Assembly: GCF_014203715.1 (NCBI RefSeq)
Contig: NZ_JACHJP010000003.1
Coordinates: forward strand, 594,186 to 658,185
From: Streptosporangium saharense
Lineage (GTDB): Bacteria; Actinomycetota; Actinomycetes; Streptosporangiales; Streptosporangiaceae
Direction of reading: 5' to 3'
DNA length: 64,000 nucleotides
Shown here: piece by piece, positions 23,983-32,225 of the stretch
Layout of the letters: the number at the start of each line of letters is the position of its first letter
Numbering within the stretch: the stretch's first letter is position 1
The notes under the pieces: generated by a model
The model's input: the letters and a program-made list of their open reading frames with translations, nothing else
What the model was told of the DNA's origin: nothing
The model's database searches: none
Translations under genes and position numbers: made by a program

Positions 23983-24660
23983 ATGGCTCAGCTTCTCTCC
24001 GTCAACATCGGCCACCCCCGCACGGCCGACTACACCGACGCCGCCTTCACCGGGATCGACAAGCGCCCCGCGCGGGGACCGGTGGCCGTGGCCGCGCCGG
24101 GAGGCCCGACGGGCACGGCGGGAAGCGGTGTCGCCGGGGACGTGATCGGTGACCTGCACAACCACGGCGGTGACGACCAGGCGGTCTACGCCTACGCCAG
24201 GGAGGACCTCGACCTCTGGGAGTCCGAGCTCGGGCGCGGCCTGTCCAACGGCGTCTTCGGGGAGAACCTCACCACCTCCGGCCTCGACGTCAACGGGGCG
24301 CTGATCGGCGAGCGCTGGCGGGTCGGGGCCGACCTACTGCTTGAGGTCACCTCCGCGCGCATCCCCTGCAGGACCTTCGCGGGCTGGCTTGAGGACAAGG
24401 GCTGGGTACGGAGGTTCACCCAGGCCGCCCGGCCCGGCGCCTACTTCAGGGTCATCGAACCCGGACGGATCGAGGCGGGCGACCGCGTCGAGATCGTCGC
24501 GCGGCCCGGCCACGACGTGACCGTCGAGGTCCTCTTCCGTGCCCTGACCACCGAGGCGGAACTGCTGCCCCGCACGCTCGCCGCGGGCGACGCCCTCAAC
24601 GCGCAGTCCGCGGCGCGGATCCGCAGGCGCCTCGAACGCGGGCGCGGCGTGCCGTCCTGA
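23983..24660 (+). CDS. MOSC-domain protein (YiiM-like)
   Basis: 225 residues. MOSC hallmark segments are visible: GDLHNHGGDDQAVYAYAREDL, NGVFGENLTTSGLDVN, and the conserved Cys in ARIPCRTF. YiiM-type MOSC proteins use molybdenum cofactor for reduction of N-hydroxylated compounds. The ATG follows TAGGGT (23971-23976) by 6 nt, a leaderless start; the 250-bp region 23724-23982 before it is relatively A+T-rich and holds promoters only. The metallo-hydrolase starts 22 bp after its stop. Confidence 0.9.
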   Translation: MAQLLSVNIGHPRTADYTDAAFTGIDKRPARGPVAVAAPGGPTGTAGSGVAGDVIGDLHNHGGDDQAVYAYAREDLDLWESELGRGLSNGVFGENLTTSGLDVNGALIGERWRVGADLLLEVTSARIPCRTFAGWLEDKGWVRRFTQAARPGAYFRVIEPGRIEAGDRVEIVARPGHDVTVEVLFRALTTEAELLPRTLAAGDALNAQSAARIRRRLERGRGVPS

Positions 24661-24682
24661 GCACCGGCGGGACAATGCGGTG

Positions 24683-25621
24683 ATGAGCTCATCACCGCAC
24701 GACCATCCTCTGCCGCCCGCCAGGATCGAGGAGGTCTCGGACGGCGTCTACGCCTACGTCCAGCCAGACGGGAGCTGGTGGGTCAACAACACCGGCTTCC
24801 TCGTCGGCGAACGCGGGGTGATCAGCGTCGACTCCTGCTCGACGGAGCGCCGCACCCTGGCCTACCGCGAGGCGATCAGGTCGGTCACCGCGAACCCGAT
24901 CACGACGCTGGTCAACACCCACCACCACGGCGACCACACCTTCGGCAACTTCGCCTTCCCCGAGGCGACGATCGTCGGCCACGAACGGACCAGGGAGGCG
25001 ATCCTCGCCGAGGGCATCCCCGCCTACCGCACACTCGCCTGGACCGAGGTCGAGTGGGGCGACCTGCGGGCCTGCCCGCCGTTCCTCACCTACACCAACG
25101 GCGTCACCGTCTACTCCGACGAGCTGCGCTGCGAGGTCCGGCACATCGGCGTCCCCGCGCACACGACAAACGACTCCGTGGTGTGGATCCCGGAGCGGTC
25201 GCTGCTGTTCGCGGGGGACCTGGTCTTCAACGGTGGCACGCCGTTCGTGCTGATGGGGTCGGTCCTGGGGTCGCTCGAAGCCCTCGACCGGCTCGACGAA
25301 CTGGGCGCCACGACGATCGTCCCCGGCCACGGCGACGTCTGCGGCCCCGAGGTCGTCGACCGGGTGCGGGGATATTTGCGGTTCGTGCTGGAGACCGCCG
25401 AGCGCGGCAGGGCTGCCGGTCTCTCGCCGCTGGAGACCGCCAGGGAGACCGATCTCGGCGAGTACGGCGGGCTGCTCGACCCCGAGCGGATCGTCGGCAA
25501 CCTCCACCGGGCCTACGCGGACCTGGACGGCGGCCCCCTCGGCGGACCGCTCGACCTGGCCACCGTGATCACCGACATGCTGACCTACAACGGCGGCAGG
25601 CGCCTGACCTGCCTGGCATGA
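24683..25621 (+). CDS. MBL-fold metallo-hydrolase
   Basis: 312 residues from the ATG at 24683 (GTG 24680 is possible). The di-zinc site is complete: THHHGDHTFG (HxHxDH), the later His in IGVPAHTTNDSV, Asp in LLFAGDLVF, and His in VPGHGD. The domain organisation resembles hydrolases of the glyoxalase-II/SoxH class. Probably co-transcribed with the MOSC gene. Substrate unknown. Confidence 0.9.
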   Translation: MSSSPHDHPLPPARIEEVSDGVYAYVQPDGSWWVNNTGFLVGERGVISVDSCSTERRTLAYREAIRSVTANPITTLVNTHHHGDHTFGNFAFPEATIVGHERTREAILAEGIPAYRTLAWTEVEWGDLRACPPFLTYTNGVTVYSDELRCEVRHIGVPAHTTNDSVVWIPERSLLFAGDLVFNGGTPFVLMGSVLGSLEALDRLDELGATTIVPGHGDVCGPEVVDRVRGYLRFVLETAERGRAAGLSPLETARETDLGEYGGLLDPERIVGNLHRAYADLDGGPLGGPLDLATVITDMLTYNGGRRLTCLA

Positions 25622-25734
25622 CGACAGGCCCGCATCAGACCCGCATCGCCGTACGGCATGGCACTTGGGTCGCGGGCTGATTAGAAACCTTCAGCCGGGA
25701 CAGGGAGGAGGCAACAGCAGGAGCGAGTGATCGG

Positions 25735-27177
25735 ATGGTGCCGATGGGCCAGCAAGTCGACAAGGACCGCTTCACCGAGGCGGAGTTCGCCCGCTTCGGG
25801 GAACGGCTGGGGGAGCAGCTCGCCCAACTCCGGGAGCTGCTCGCCAGGCCGGGCTTCGGCGCGGGACCGGCGACGATCGGGGCCGAGCTTGAGCTGTTCC
25901 TCGTCACCCCCGAGGGCAGGCCGCTTCCCCGCAACCACGAGGTGCGCGAGGCCGCCGACGACGACCGGCTCGTGCCCGAACTCGGCAGGTACAACCTGGA
26001 GGTCAACCTGACGCCGCTGCCGGTCGCCGGGCGCCCCTTCACGGGGCTGCTGCGCGAACTGGACGAGACGATGGCCGCGGTGGACACGGCGGCGGCCACC
26101 CAGGGCGGGCGGGTCGTGGCGATCGGGATCCTGCCCTCGCTCAGCGAGTTCGACTTCACCCACGAGGCGCTCAGCGACGAGAGCCGCTACCGGGCGCTGA
26201 GCAGGGGGATGCGGCGGCTGCGGACCGAGCCGTTCCGGGTGAGCATCGAGGGGGTCGAGCAGCTTGAGCTCGAGGTCGAGGGGGTGATCCTGGAGAGCGC
26301 GAACACCTCCTGGCAGGTCCACTTCCGCACGCCCCCCGGTGACTTCGCCCGCGTCTACAACGCCTCCCAGCTCGCCATCGGGCCGGTCCTCGCGGTGAGC
26401 GGCAACTCGCCGGGCTTCCTGGGCAGGCGGCTGTGGGAGGAGACCAGGATCGCCCTGTTCGAGGAGTCGGCCGACGACCGCGACGTGGAGCGGCGTGACC
26501 GCAGGGACAGAAGGGTCGCCTTCGGCTCGGGGTGGGTGACCGGGGCCGAGGAGATCTTCGAGGCGTGCGTGCGCGACTACGAGCCGGTGCTGCCGATGAC
26601 CTGGCGCAAGGAGAGCCCGGGGGAGGAGGCGCCGGAGCTGGCCGAGCTGCGGCTGCACCAGGGGACGGTGTGGCAGTGGAACAGGCCCGTCTACGACCCG
26701 GCGGACGGCGGTCACCTGCGGGTGGAGATGCGTTCGCTGCCCGCGGGGCCGACGCCGCTGGACATGGTGGCCAACAGCGCGTTCCTGCTCGGTCTCACCG
26801 CGGCCCTGGCGGTCGAGCCGGTCGAGGAGTTCCCCTTCTCCGCGGCCTACCGCAACTTCTACCGGGCCGCGATCCACGGCCTTGACGCGCCGCTGGCCTG
26901 GCCGGGCAGGCCGGAGGAGGTTCCGGCGGCGCAACTGGCCCTCGACCTGCTGCCGGTGGCCGCCGCCGGGCTCGAAAGGGTCGGCGTGCTGCCCGAGGAG
27001 GCCGAGTGGACGCTCGACGTCATCAGGGAGCGGGTCAGGCGGCGCCGTACGGGATCGATCTGGCAGCGGGAGGCGCTCGGCGACCTCACCGGAGACCCGG
27101 CGGCGCGGGCCCGGATGGTGGCCCGCTACCGCGAGCTGGCGCTGACCGGGGCGCCCGTGCACACCTGGCCGGTGTGA
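25735..27177 (+). CDS. glutamate-cysteine ligase family (GCS2) protein
   Basis: 480 residues. GCS2-type ATP-grasp-like fold with IGAELELFLV near residue 40 (Glu ligands), YNLEVNLTPLPV, and RVEMRSLPAGPT. Such enzymes join glutamate to cysteine or to other amines; actinomycetes use mycothiol rather than glutathione, so the product may be another gamma-glutamyl compound. AGGAG at 25719 supports the ATG at 25735. No ergothioneine or mycothiol genes are next to it. Confidence 0.85.
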   Translation: MVPMGQQVDKDRFTEAEFARFGERLGEQLAQLRELLARPGFGAGPATIGAELELFLVTPEGRPLPRNHEVREAADDDRLVPELGRYNLEVNLTPLPVAGRPFTGLLRELDETMAAVDTAAATQGGRVVAIGILPSLSEFDFTHEALSDESRYRALSRGMRRLRTEPFRVSIEGVEQLELEVEGVILESANTSWQVHFRTPPGDFARVYNASQLAIGPVLAVSGNSPGFLGRRLWEETRIALFEESADDRDVERRDRRDRRVAFGSGWVTGAEEIFEACVRDYEPVLPMTWRKESPGEEAPELAELRLHQGTVWQWNRPVYDPADGGHLRVEMRSLPAGPTPLDMVANSAFLLGLTAALAVEPVEEFPFSAAYRNFYRAAIHGLDAPLAWPGRPEEVPAAQLALDLLPVAAAGLERVGVLPEEAEWTLDVIRERVRRRRTGSIWQREALGDLTGDPAARARMVARYRELALTGAPVHTWPV

Positions 27178-27279
27178 TCCCCCAGATACGATCACAAAAG
27201 GGACCCGAGACCGGCATACTCGTGAACTCCACATCTCGACCGCCTGCCAGGACGGGCGCCGGAGAAGGAGAATCCCCCT

Positions 27280-28323
27280 ATGGGTGCGATGACGGCCACG
27301 GCGGTGGAGCCGTTCGAGCTGAGACGTGACGACGGTGACCTGGCGGCCGGTCCCGTGGCACTGGGGAGATCACTCAAGCGGGTCCCGCTGGAGACCGTGC
27401 TGACCAAGGCGAACCGGGTGGCGGTCAGGAAGGGCGCGGCCGGGACCAAGGCGTTCGGCGCCATGAGCCCGAAACCGGTTGACTGGTACTGCTTCGACGC
27501 CGCGGACAACGAGGTCACCGACTGGTACCCCCAGGGCCTGACCTGCTCCTCGGCCGCGGCCCTGCCCAGGAGCGCCTTCGTGGTGAGCTGGTACTTCAAG
27601 CCGCAGTCCGTCCCGGAACGGGGCATCCGGCTGTCCTTCCTCGACCCCGTGGCACTGCGCTACCGGCACGTCCTGCTCGTGGTCGCCGATCCGAACGGCG
27701 GCATCTCCCCGATCAACATCCACGCGGGTGGTGTCGCCTGGCACGGCAACCTGCTCTACGTCGCCGACACCGAGCGGGGCATGCGGGTGTTCGACACCCG
27801 GCAGATCTTCGAGGTGAACGGCGACGGCACGACCACTATCGGCAGGAAGGGCGGGGTCTACAGCGCCTTCGGCTACCGCTACGTGATGCCGCAGACCGGG
27901 GCGTGGCGCCGTACGGGCGAGGCCAGGTTCTCCTTCGCGGCCGTCGACCGGAGCACCGCTCCCGGCATGCTGGTCTCCGGGGAGTACGTGGAGACCCAGC
28001 AGGAGGCCGGCAGGGTCGCCCGCTGGGCGTTCAATCCCGACGGCTCCCTGCGGGCCGACGCCTCGGGGGTCGCCAGGGCCGTCGACGCCTACCGGCTGCC
28101 CGAGCCGAAGATCCAGGGCGCGGTCTCCCACAACGGCACGTGGTATCTCAGCCAGGGCGCCGGTTCGACCAGGAACGGCGCCCTGCTCGTGGTGGGGGAG
28201 ACGGTCGCCAGGCGCCCCTACCCGGTCGGCCCAGAGGACCTCACCTGCGTGCGCGACAAGAACGCGCTGTGGAGCATCACCGAGTTCGCGGGCCGCCGCG
28301 CGCTCTACGGCGTTCCCCTGTAG
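27280..28323 (+). CDS. hypothetical protein, probable beta-propeller
   Basis: 347 residues, GAGAAGGAG upstream. No signal peptide or membrane helix. The repeating pattern of short hydrophobic strands (INIHAGGVAWHGNLLYVADT, AVSHNGTWYLSQG, LTCVRDKNALWSITEFAGR) suggests a beta-propeller. Two N-terminal Cys lie in DWYCFDAAD and GLTCSSAAA. Similar proteins occur in actinomycetes without known function. It is alone between the GCS2 gene and the convergent pcp gene. Confidence 0.75.
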   Translation: MGAMTATAVEPFELRRDDGDLAAGPVALGRSLKRVPLETVLTKANRVAVRKGAAGTKAFGAMSPKPVDWYCFDAADNEVTDWYPQGLTCSSAAALPRSAFVVSWYFKPQSVPERGIRLSFLDPVALRYRHVLLVVADPNGGISPINIHAGGVAWHGNLLYVADTERGMRVFDTRQIFEVNGDGTTTIGRKGGVYSAFGYRYVMPQTGAWRRTGEARFSFAAVDRSTAPGMLVSGEYVETQQEAGRVARWAFNPDGSLRADASGVARAVDAYRLPEPKIQGAVSHNGTWYLSQGAGSTRNGALLVVGETVARRPYPVGPEDLTCVRDKNALWSITEFAGRRALYGVPL

Positions 28324-28344
28324 ATCGGCCCGCTGTAGATCGGC

Positions 28345-28965
28345 TCAGTGCAGGGAGCCGCCGACCAGGCGCAGGTCGTCGCCGACGGAGACGGCGGCGG
28401 TCACGATGGCGGTCAGCGCCGTCGCCGCCGTGGCCGAGGGCATGGACGGCACGCCGCGCCCCAGGGCCTGCTCCGGGGTGAACGGCAGGTGCACGAACCC
28501 GCCGCGCACCATGGGCCTTTCGGTGGCGATCAGGTGCATCAGGCCGTAGAAGAGGTGGTTGCAGACGAACGCCCCGGCGCTCTGCGAGACGCTCGCGGGC
28601 ACCGAGGCCGCCCTGGCCGCTGCGACGCACGCCTTGACCGGCAGCGTGGCGAAGTAGGCCGCGGGGCCGCCGCGGATCACGGGCTCGTCGATCGGCTGCC
28701 GTCCCGCGTTGTCCGGGATGCGGGCGTCGTCGAGGTTGACGGCCACCCGCTCGACCGCGACGTCCGGCCTGCCTCCCGCCTGCCCGACGCAGACGACGAC
28801 CGACGGGTCGTGCTCGGACACCGCGGCCCGCAGCCGGTCAAGCGCCTCCCCGAACACACACGGCAGTCGTACGGCCCGCACCCCCTGGACGAGCTTGACC
28901 GCCTCCCAGGACGGGTTGACCGAGGAGCCGTCGAACGGCTCGAACCCGGTGAGCAGGACGGTCAT
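28345..28965 (-). CDS. pcp: pyroglutamyl-peptidase I
   Basis: 206 residues, cysteine peptidase family C15 that removes N-terminal pyroglutamate. Triad: Glu72 in VAVERVAVN, Cys135 in GAFVCNHLFYG, His159 in GGFVHLPFTP. The ATG overlaps the stop of the upstream DCC gene by 4 bp (ATGA). Length and motifs match the family; intact. Confidence 0.95.
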   Translation of the reverse strand: MTVLLTGFEPFDGSSVNPSWEAVKLVQGVRAVRLPCVFGEALDRLRAAVSEHDPSVVVCVGQAGGRPDVAVERVAVNLDDARIPDNAGRQPIDEPVIRGGPAAYFATLPVKACVAAARAASVPASVSQSAGAFVCNHLFYGLMHLIATERPMVRGGFVHLPFTPEQALGRGVPSMPSATAATALTAIVTAAVSVGDDLRLVGGSLH

Positions 28966-29339
28966 CGCCGCTCCGCGGGCAGGGCGCAGGCGGGGGTGCC
29001 GCCCGGCAGCCGGTGACGGTTGACCGAGACGATCCGGTAGCCCCAGTGGGCGATCCAGCGCAGCGGCGGGACCCGCAGCGCGTGCCCGGCCAGGCTCCAC
29101 GGTCTCCCCGCGGCCATCAGCACCCGGGCGACTGCCTGCGCGCCGCCGTACAGCCGGCCGTCCTGTGCCCACAGGACCTCGCGTTCGGCGCGCTCCCGCG
29201 TGGTGCCGAAGGCGGCCAGGTCGGCGGACTGCCAGGGGACCGGGCGGGCGCGAAGGCCGATCCTGCGTTCGGCGAACCTGATGCAGGCCATGCAGAAGCC
29301 GCAGTCGCCGTCATACAACAGCACTGGTTGTCCGCTCAT
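28962..29339 (-). CDS. DCC-family thiol-disulfide oxidoreductase-like protein (DUF393)
   Basis: 125 residues with the DUF393 hallmark YDGDCGFCMACIRF at the N-terminus, PWQSADL, and the C-terminal WGYRIVSVNRHRLPGG. A thioredoxin-like fold with a CxxC plus extra Cys. Overlaps pcp by 4 bp, indicating an operon. Confidence 0.9.
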   Translation of the reverse strand: MSGQPVLLYDGDCGFCMACIRFAERRIGLRARPVPWQSADLAAFGTTRERAEREVLWAQDGRLYGGAQAVARVLMAAGRPWSLAGHALRVPPLRWIAHWGYRIVSVNRHRLPGGTPACALPAERR

Positions 29340-29378
29340 GTTGAGAAAGGTACCCAGATGGTAGGAGAGATATCGGTT

Positions 29379-30275
29379 TCAGGGGAGTTGGCCGGGAATG
29401 GGGCCGTCGAGGTGGCGGAAGGCCTCGTGGGCGGAGCGGAGGCTGTCGCGCAGGGCGCGCCGCAGTTGCTCGGCGTCGTCGCTCAGGTTGCCGATCTCCG
29501 GGGCGAGGAAGCGGGCGGCACCCGTCTCGGCGACCAGTTGCTCGTACTCGGGCAGCTGCGCGCGCAGCACCTCGATCTGGCCCTGCGAGACGAGGGCGTG
29601 GTCGGCCTGCGTCACGTGGGCGGCGTACCGTTCGAGCGCCTCGACCCGCGCGACGACGGCCGCCTCACTGGCCGCCAGGGCCCGTTCCATCGGCGCCATC
29701 GCGGCGGCGACCTCGGGAGTCCTGCCGCCACGGGCCATATGACGGTGCCTGGCCCGCAGTGCGGACAGCTTGGTCAGCAGCCGGGCGATCTCCCACTCCT
29801 CGGCCGGGAGCATCACCGCGTTGCGCACGCTGTCGAGCATGCCCATGACGTTGACCCGGGAGCGCAGGATGTGGTCGATCGCCCGCTGCGCCCGGCCGAG
29901 CAACTGCCTGGCGCCGTGGTCGAAGTCCTCGATGATCAGGTAGCCGCCCCGGTAGTGCCGCGCGTGCCGGTACAGGACCCGCTCGATCGAGTCGGCGGGG
30001 GCGGGCTTCGTCGCCAGGTAGACGGTGGCCAGGACGGTCAGGCAGATGATGGCGGCGGTGATGGAGAAGGCCGGGGGGACGCCCACGAGGAGCGTGCCGG
30101 CCAGTCCCGCCAGCATCGTGGCGCCGAAGGCGGCGATGATCACCGCGGGAACCCGTGAGGCGCCGTCAGGTTCCGGGTTCCAGCCGGATCTGAACCGGGA
30201 GAGCAGGTGTCCGTTCCGGCGCATGAGGCTGGCAACGTCCGCCGGGACCTCCGGATCGACCACCACGCGATGCAC
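29379..30275 (-). CDS. membrane protein with two helices and a long coiled-coil region
   Basis: 298 residues from the GTG at 30275 with GGAAGGGG upstream; a GTG 7 codons earlier lacks one. Two membrane helices at about 45-90, a cytoplasmic region rich in helix (residues 120-290) with heptad-like spacing, including EALERYAAHVTQADHAL. No family was recognised. It may be a scaffold or stress-related membrane protein; the downstream pair DCC-pcp is 39 bp away on the same strand. Confidence 0.75.
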   Translation of the reverse strand: MHRVVVDPEVPADVASLMRRNGHLLSRFRSGWNPEPDGASRVPAVIIAAFGATMLAGLAGTLLVGVPPAFSITAAIICLTVLATVYLATKPAPADSIERVLYRHARHYRGGYLIIEDFDHGARQLLGRAQRAIDHILRSRVNVMGMLDSVRNAVMLPAEEWEIARLLTKLSALRARHRHMARGGRTPEVAAAMAPMERALAASEAAVVARVEALERYAAHVTQADHALVSQGQIEVLRAQLPEYEQLVAETGAARFLAPEIGNLSDDAEQLRRALRDSLRSAHEAFRHLDGPIPGQLP

Positions 30276-30427
30276 AGGCTCGCCCCTTCCGGCCACGGCT
30301 GACGAACGCGGCGATCAACCGTTTTTCACGTTATGTGTCTCTCTATGGTGCCTCCTCGGCGGTAAGGGCCGCGTGTGAAACGCGACGGTGAAGTTCGATC
30401 GGTGTGGCGAGGCCGCGTTCCGGCTGC

Positions 30428-31588
30428 TCAGAGGACCCCGAGGACCGTCTTGCCGACGACGTCGTGGACCAGGTTCGCGTTCGGCGGGTGGAAACCGCCC
30501 GCCCTGACGTCGCGGTAGAGGCGTTCGAGTTCGTTCCTGCGGAAGAACGCGCCGCCGCCCGCGATCCGCAGGGCCAGGTCCACGACCTCCTTGGCACCCT
30601 CGACCGCGTTGTACTTGGCGCCGAAGAGCCTGGCGGGCCAGGTGGCGCCGTGGTCGGCGCCCAGCGCCCAGTCCCGGGCCACGATGTCGATCTGGGCCTC
30701 GATGGCCTGCAGCCTCAGCGCCGCCTCGGCGACGTTCCACTGCACCAGCGGATGCTCGGCAAGGGGCCTGCCCCCGAGCTCCAGGGACGTGGCCCGCCCG
30801 ACACCCGCGACGGCCAGGTCCAGGGCCCGTTGGGCGATGCCGTAGTAGACGTTGCCGAACAGCGGGAAGACCCACCCGAAGATGCTCGCGACGAACGGGT
30901 CGTCCGTCGGCCCCGCGGGCAGCACCCGCGTGACGTACGGCGCCGCGGCCTCGACGCCCTCCAGGATCGTGTCGTGGCTGCTGGTCGCCCGCGCTCCCAG
31001 CGTGTCCCACACCTCCTCGATCCGGTATCCGGGGTCCTCACGGCGGACGAAGGCGTGCACGACCCTGGGGTTGTCCGGGTCGCTGTCGTCCAGGGCGTGG
31101 ATGCCGAGCCAGTCCCAGACGGGCGACAGGGAGGTGAAGGTCTTGCGGCCGTGGAAGCGGTAGCCTCCGTCGCCGGTCGGCTCCGCCCTGACCACGGAGT
31201 ATCCGAGTCCCAGGTCGTTGCCTACCTCGCCGTGCCCGGCCGCGATCACCCTGCCCGCCGCGGCCTCGCGCAGCAGCCAGTCCAGCGAGTCGTCCCCCGC
31301 GTGGTGCAGGTCGGCGGCCACACCGGTCCAGTAGAGGTGCATGTTGACGCCGAGCGCGGTCGGTCCCGCGTGATAGGCGAGCCTGCGCTGTTCGAGCGCG
31401 ACCTCGGGCAGGGTGAAGCCGTGCCCGCCGAGGGCCTCCGGCACGGCGATCCCGAGGTATCCGAGGTCCCGCAGCTCCTCGAAGTCCTGGGTGAAGAAGA
31501 CGTTGTCCCGGTCGTAGTCGGGGGCGCGCTTTGCGGCCCCTTCGAGCAGCTCGTCGGTGAGCAGTCTCCTGCCCTCCTGGTGACCCAT
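30428..31588 (-). CDS. acyl-CoA dehydrogenase family protein
   Basis: 386 residues. N-terminal helical domain (ELRDLGYLGIAVPEALGGHG), middle beta domain with GRKTFTSLSPVWDW and FVRREDPGYR, C-terminal helical domain with GRATSLELGGRPLAEHPLVQ and AGGGAFFRRNELERLYRDVRAG. It is an FAD-binding ACAD-fold protein; the C-terminal pattern also resembles FMNH2-dependent monooxygenases of the DszC/HsaA kind, so it may be an oxidase-like member. ATG at 31588; two earlier in-frame starts are less well supported. The 131-bp gap 30297-30427 holds nothing clear. Confidence 0.85.
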   Translation of the reverse strand: MGHQEGRRLLTDELLEGAAKRAPDYDRDNVFFTQDFEELRDLGYLGIAVPEALGGHGFTLPEVALEQRRLAYHAGPTALGVNMHLYWTGVAADLHHAGDDSLDWLLREAAAGRVIAAGHGEVGNDLGLGYSVVRAEPTGDGGYRFHGRKTFTSLSPVWDWLGIHALDDSDPDNPRVVHAFVRREDPGYRIEEVWDTLGARATSSHDTILEGVEAAAPYVTRVLPAGPTDDPFVASIFGWVFPLFGNVYYGIAQRALDLAVAGVGRATSLELGGRPLAEHPLVQWNVAEAALRLQAIEAQIDIVARDWALGADHGATWPARLFGAKYNAVEGAKEVVDLALRIAGGGAFFRRNELERLYRDVRAGGFHPPNANLVHDVVGKTVLGVL

Positions 31589-31691
31589 GGTGCCTCGCTT
31601 TCGACGCCCTTCACTGATCGCCATCGAAACACCGCGAGCCCAGAAAAGCAACCAAACAAGTAGGAAATACATAGATATAGGCGGGAACGCG

Positions 31692-31726
31692 CGAAGCCCC
31701 GGTCCTTCGAAAAGGCCGGGGCTTCG
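31692..31726 (-). terminator. terminator of the tRNA operon
   Basis: Perfect stem CGAAGCCCCGG / CCGGGGCTTCG plus inner CCTT/AAGG pairs. It follows the tRNA-Val gene by 9 bp on the minus strand. Confidence 0.85.
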
Positions 31727-31734
31727 TGGTGCGG

Positions 31735-31806
31735 TGGACGATACAGGGATTGAACCTGTGACCTCTTCCGTGTCAGGGAAGCGCTCTCCCGCTGAGCTAA
31801 TCGTCC
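31735..31806 (-). tRNA. tRNA-Val (anticodon GAC)
   Basis: Cloverleaf on the minus strand: acceptor GGACGAT/ATCGTCC, D-arm TTAGCTCAGCGGGAGAGC, anticodon stem CTTCC with loop CTGACAC (GAC), T-arm CAGGTTCAATCCCTG. CCA is not encoded. Confidence 0.95.
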
Positions 31807-31820
31807 TCGGGGAACCTCAG

Positions 31821-31892
31821 AGCGGAAGACGGGATTCGAACCCGCGACCCTCACCTTGGCAAGGTGATGCTCTACCACTGAGCCACTTCCGC
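31821..31892 (-). tRNA. tRNA-Gly (anticodon GCC), copy 1
   Basis: Minus strand: acceptor GCGGAAG/CTTCCGC, anticodon arm CACCTTGCCAAGGTG, T-arm CGGGTTCGAATCCCG. Identical over 72 nt to the copy at 32064. CCA is not encoded. Confidence 0.95.
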
Positions 31893-31967
31893 GTGACCGC
31901 CTCGGGTTTCCCCTCGGCCGCTCGCGCTACCTTACCGGATCCCGGAGGCTCCGATGTCGGTGCACTG

Positions 31968-32038
31968 AGGTGGAGACGGGATTTGAACCCGTGTACACGG
32001 CTTTGCAGGCCGTTGCCTCGCCTCTCGGCCACTCCACC
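31968..32038 (-). tRNA. tRNA-Cys (anticodon GCA)
   Basis: Minus strand: acceptor GGTGGAG/CTCCACC, anticodon arm ACGGCCTGCAAAGCCGT (GCA), T-arm CGGGTTCAAATCCCG. Third in the operon Gly-Cys-Gly-Val counted from the Val end. Confidence 0.95.
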
Positions 32039-32063
32039 AGTCAGGCCCTCGCGGGCCTGCCGG

Positions 32064-32135
32064 AGCGGAAGACGGGATTCGAACCCGCGACCCTCACCTT
32101 GGCAAGGTGATGCTCTACCACTGAGCCACTTCCGC
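32064..32135 (-). tRNA. tRNA-Gly (anticodon GCC), copy 2
   Basis: First gene of the operon. Sequence identical to the copy at 31821. Gly-Cys-Val tRNA clusters are standard in actinomycetes; the second Gly copy is the variation here. Confidence 0.95.
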
Positions 32136-32169
32136 GTAACAGCCGGACGATGTCCGGTGCACGGGGAAA

Positions 32170-32175
32170 ACTCTA
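32170..32175 (-). promoter_or_regulatory. -10 box of the tRNA operon
   Basis: TAGAGT on the minus strand, 34 bp before the first tRNA-Gly. A TTGCGC at about 32197-32202 might be the -35, though the spacer (21 bp) is long. Confidence 0.5.
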
Positions 32176-32225
32176 GCGCCTTCGGCGGGCGGATGCGCGC
32201 AACCAGGGCGGTGTACGGAAGATCG

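Noticed and set aside
31735..32135. Attachment site of an integrative element in the tRNA cluster
   Set aside because: No integrase or phage gene and no matching tRNA 3'-end repeat lies in the window. The double tRNA-Gly is better explained by duplication.
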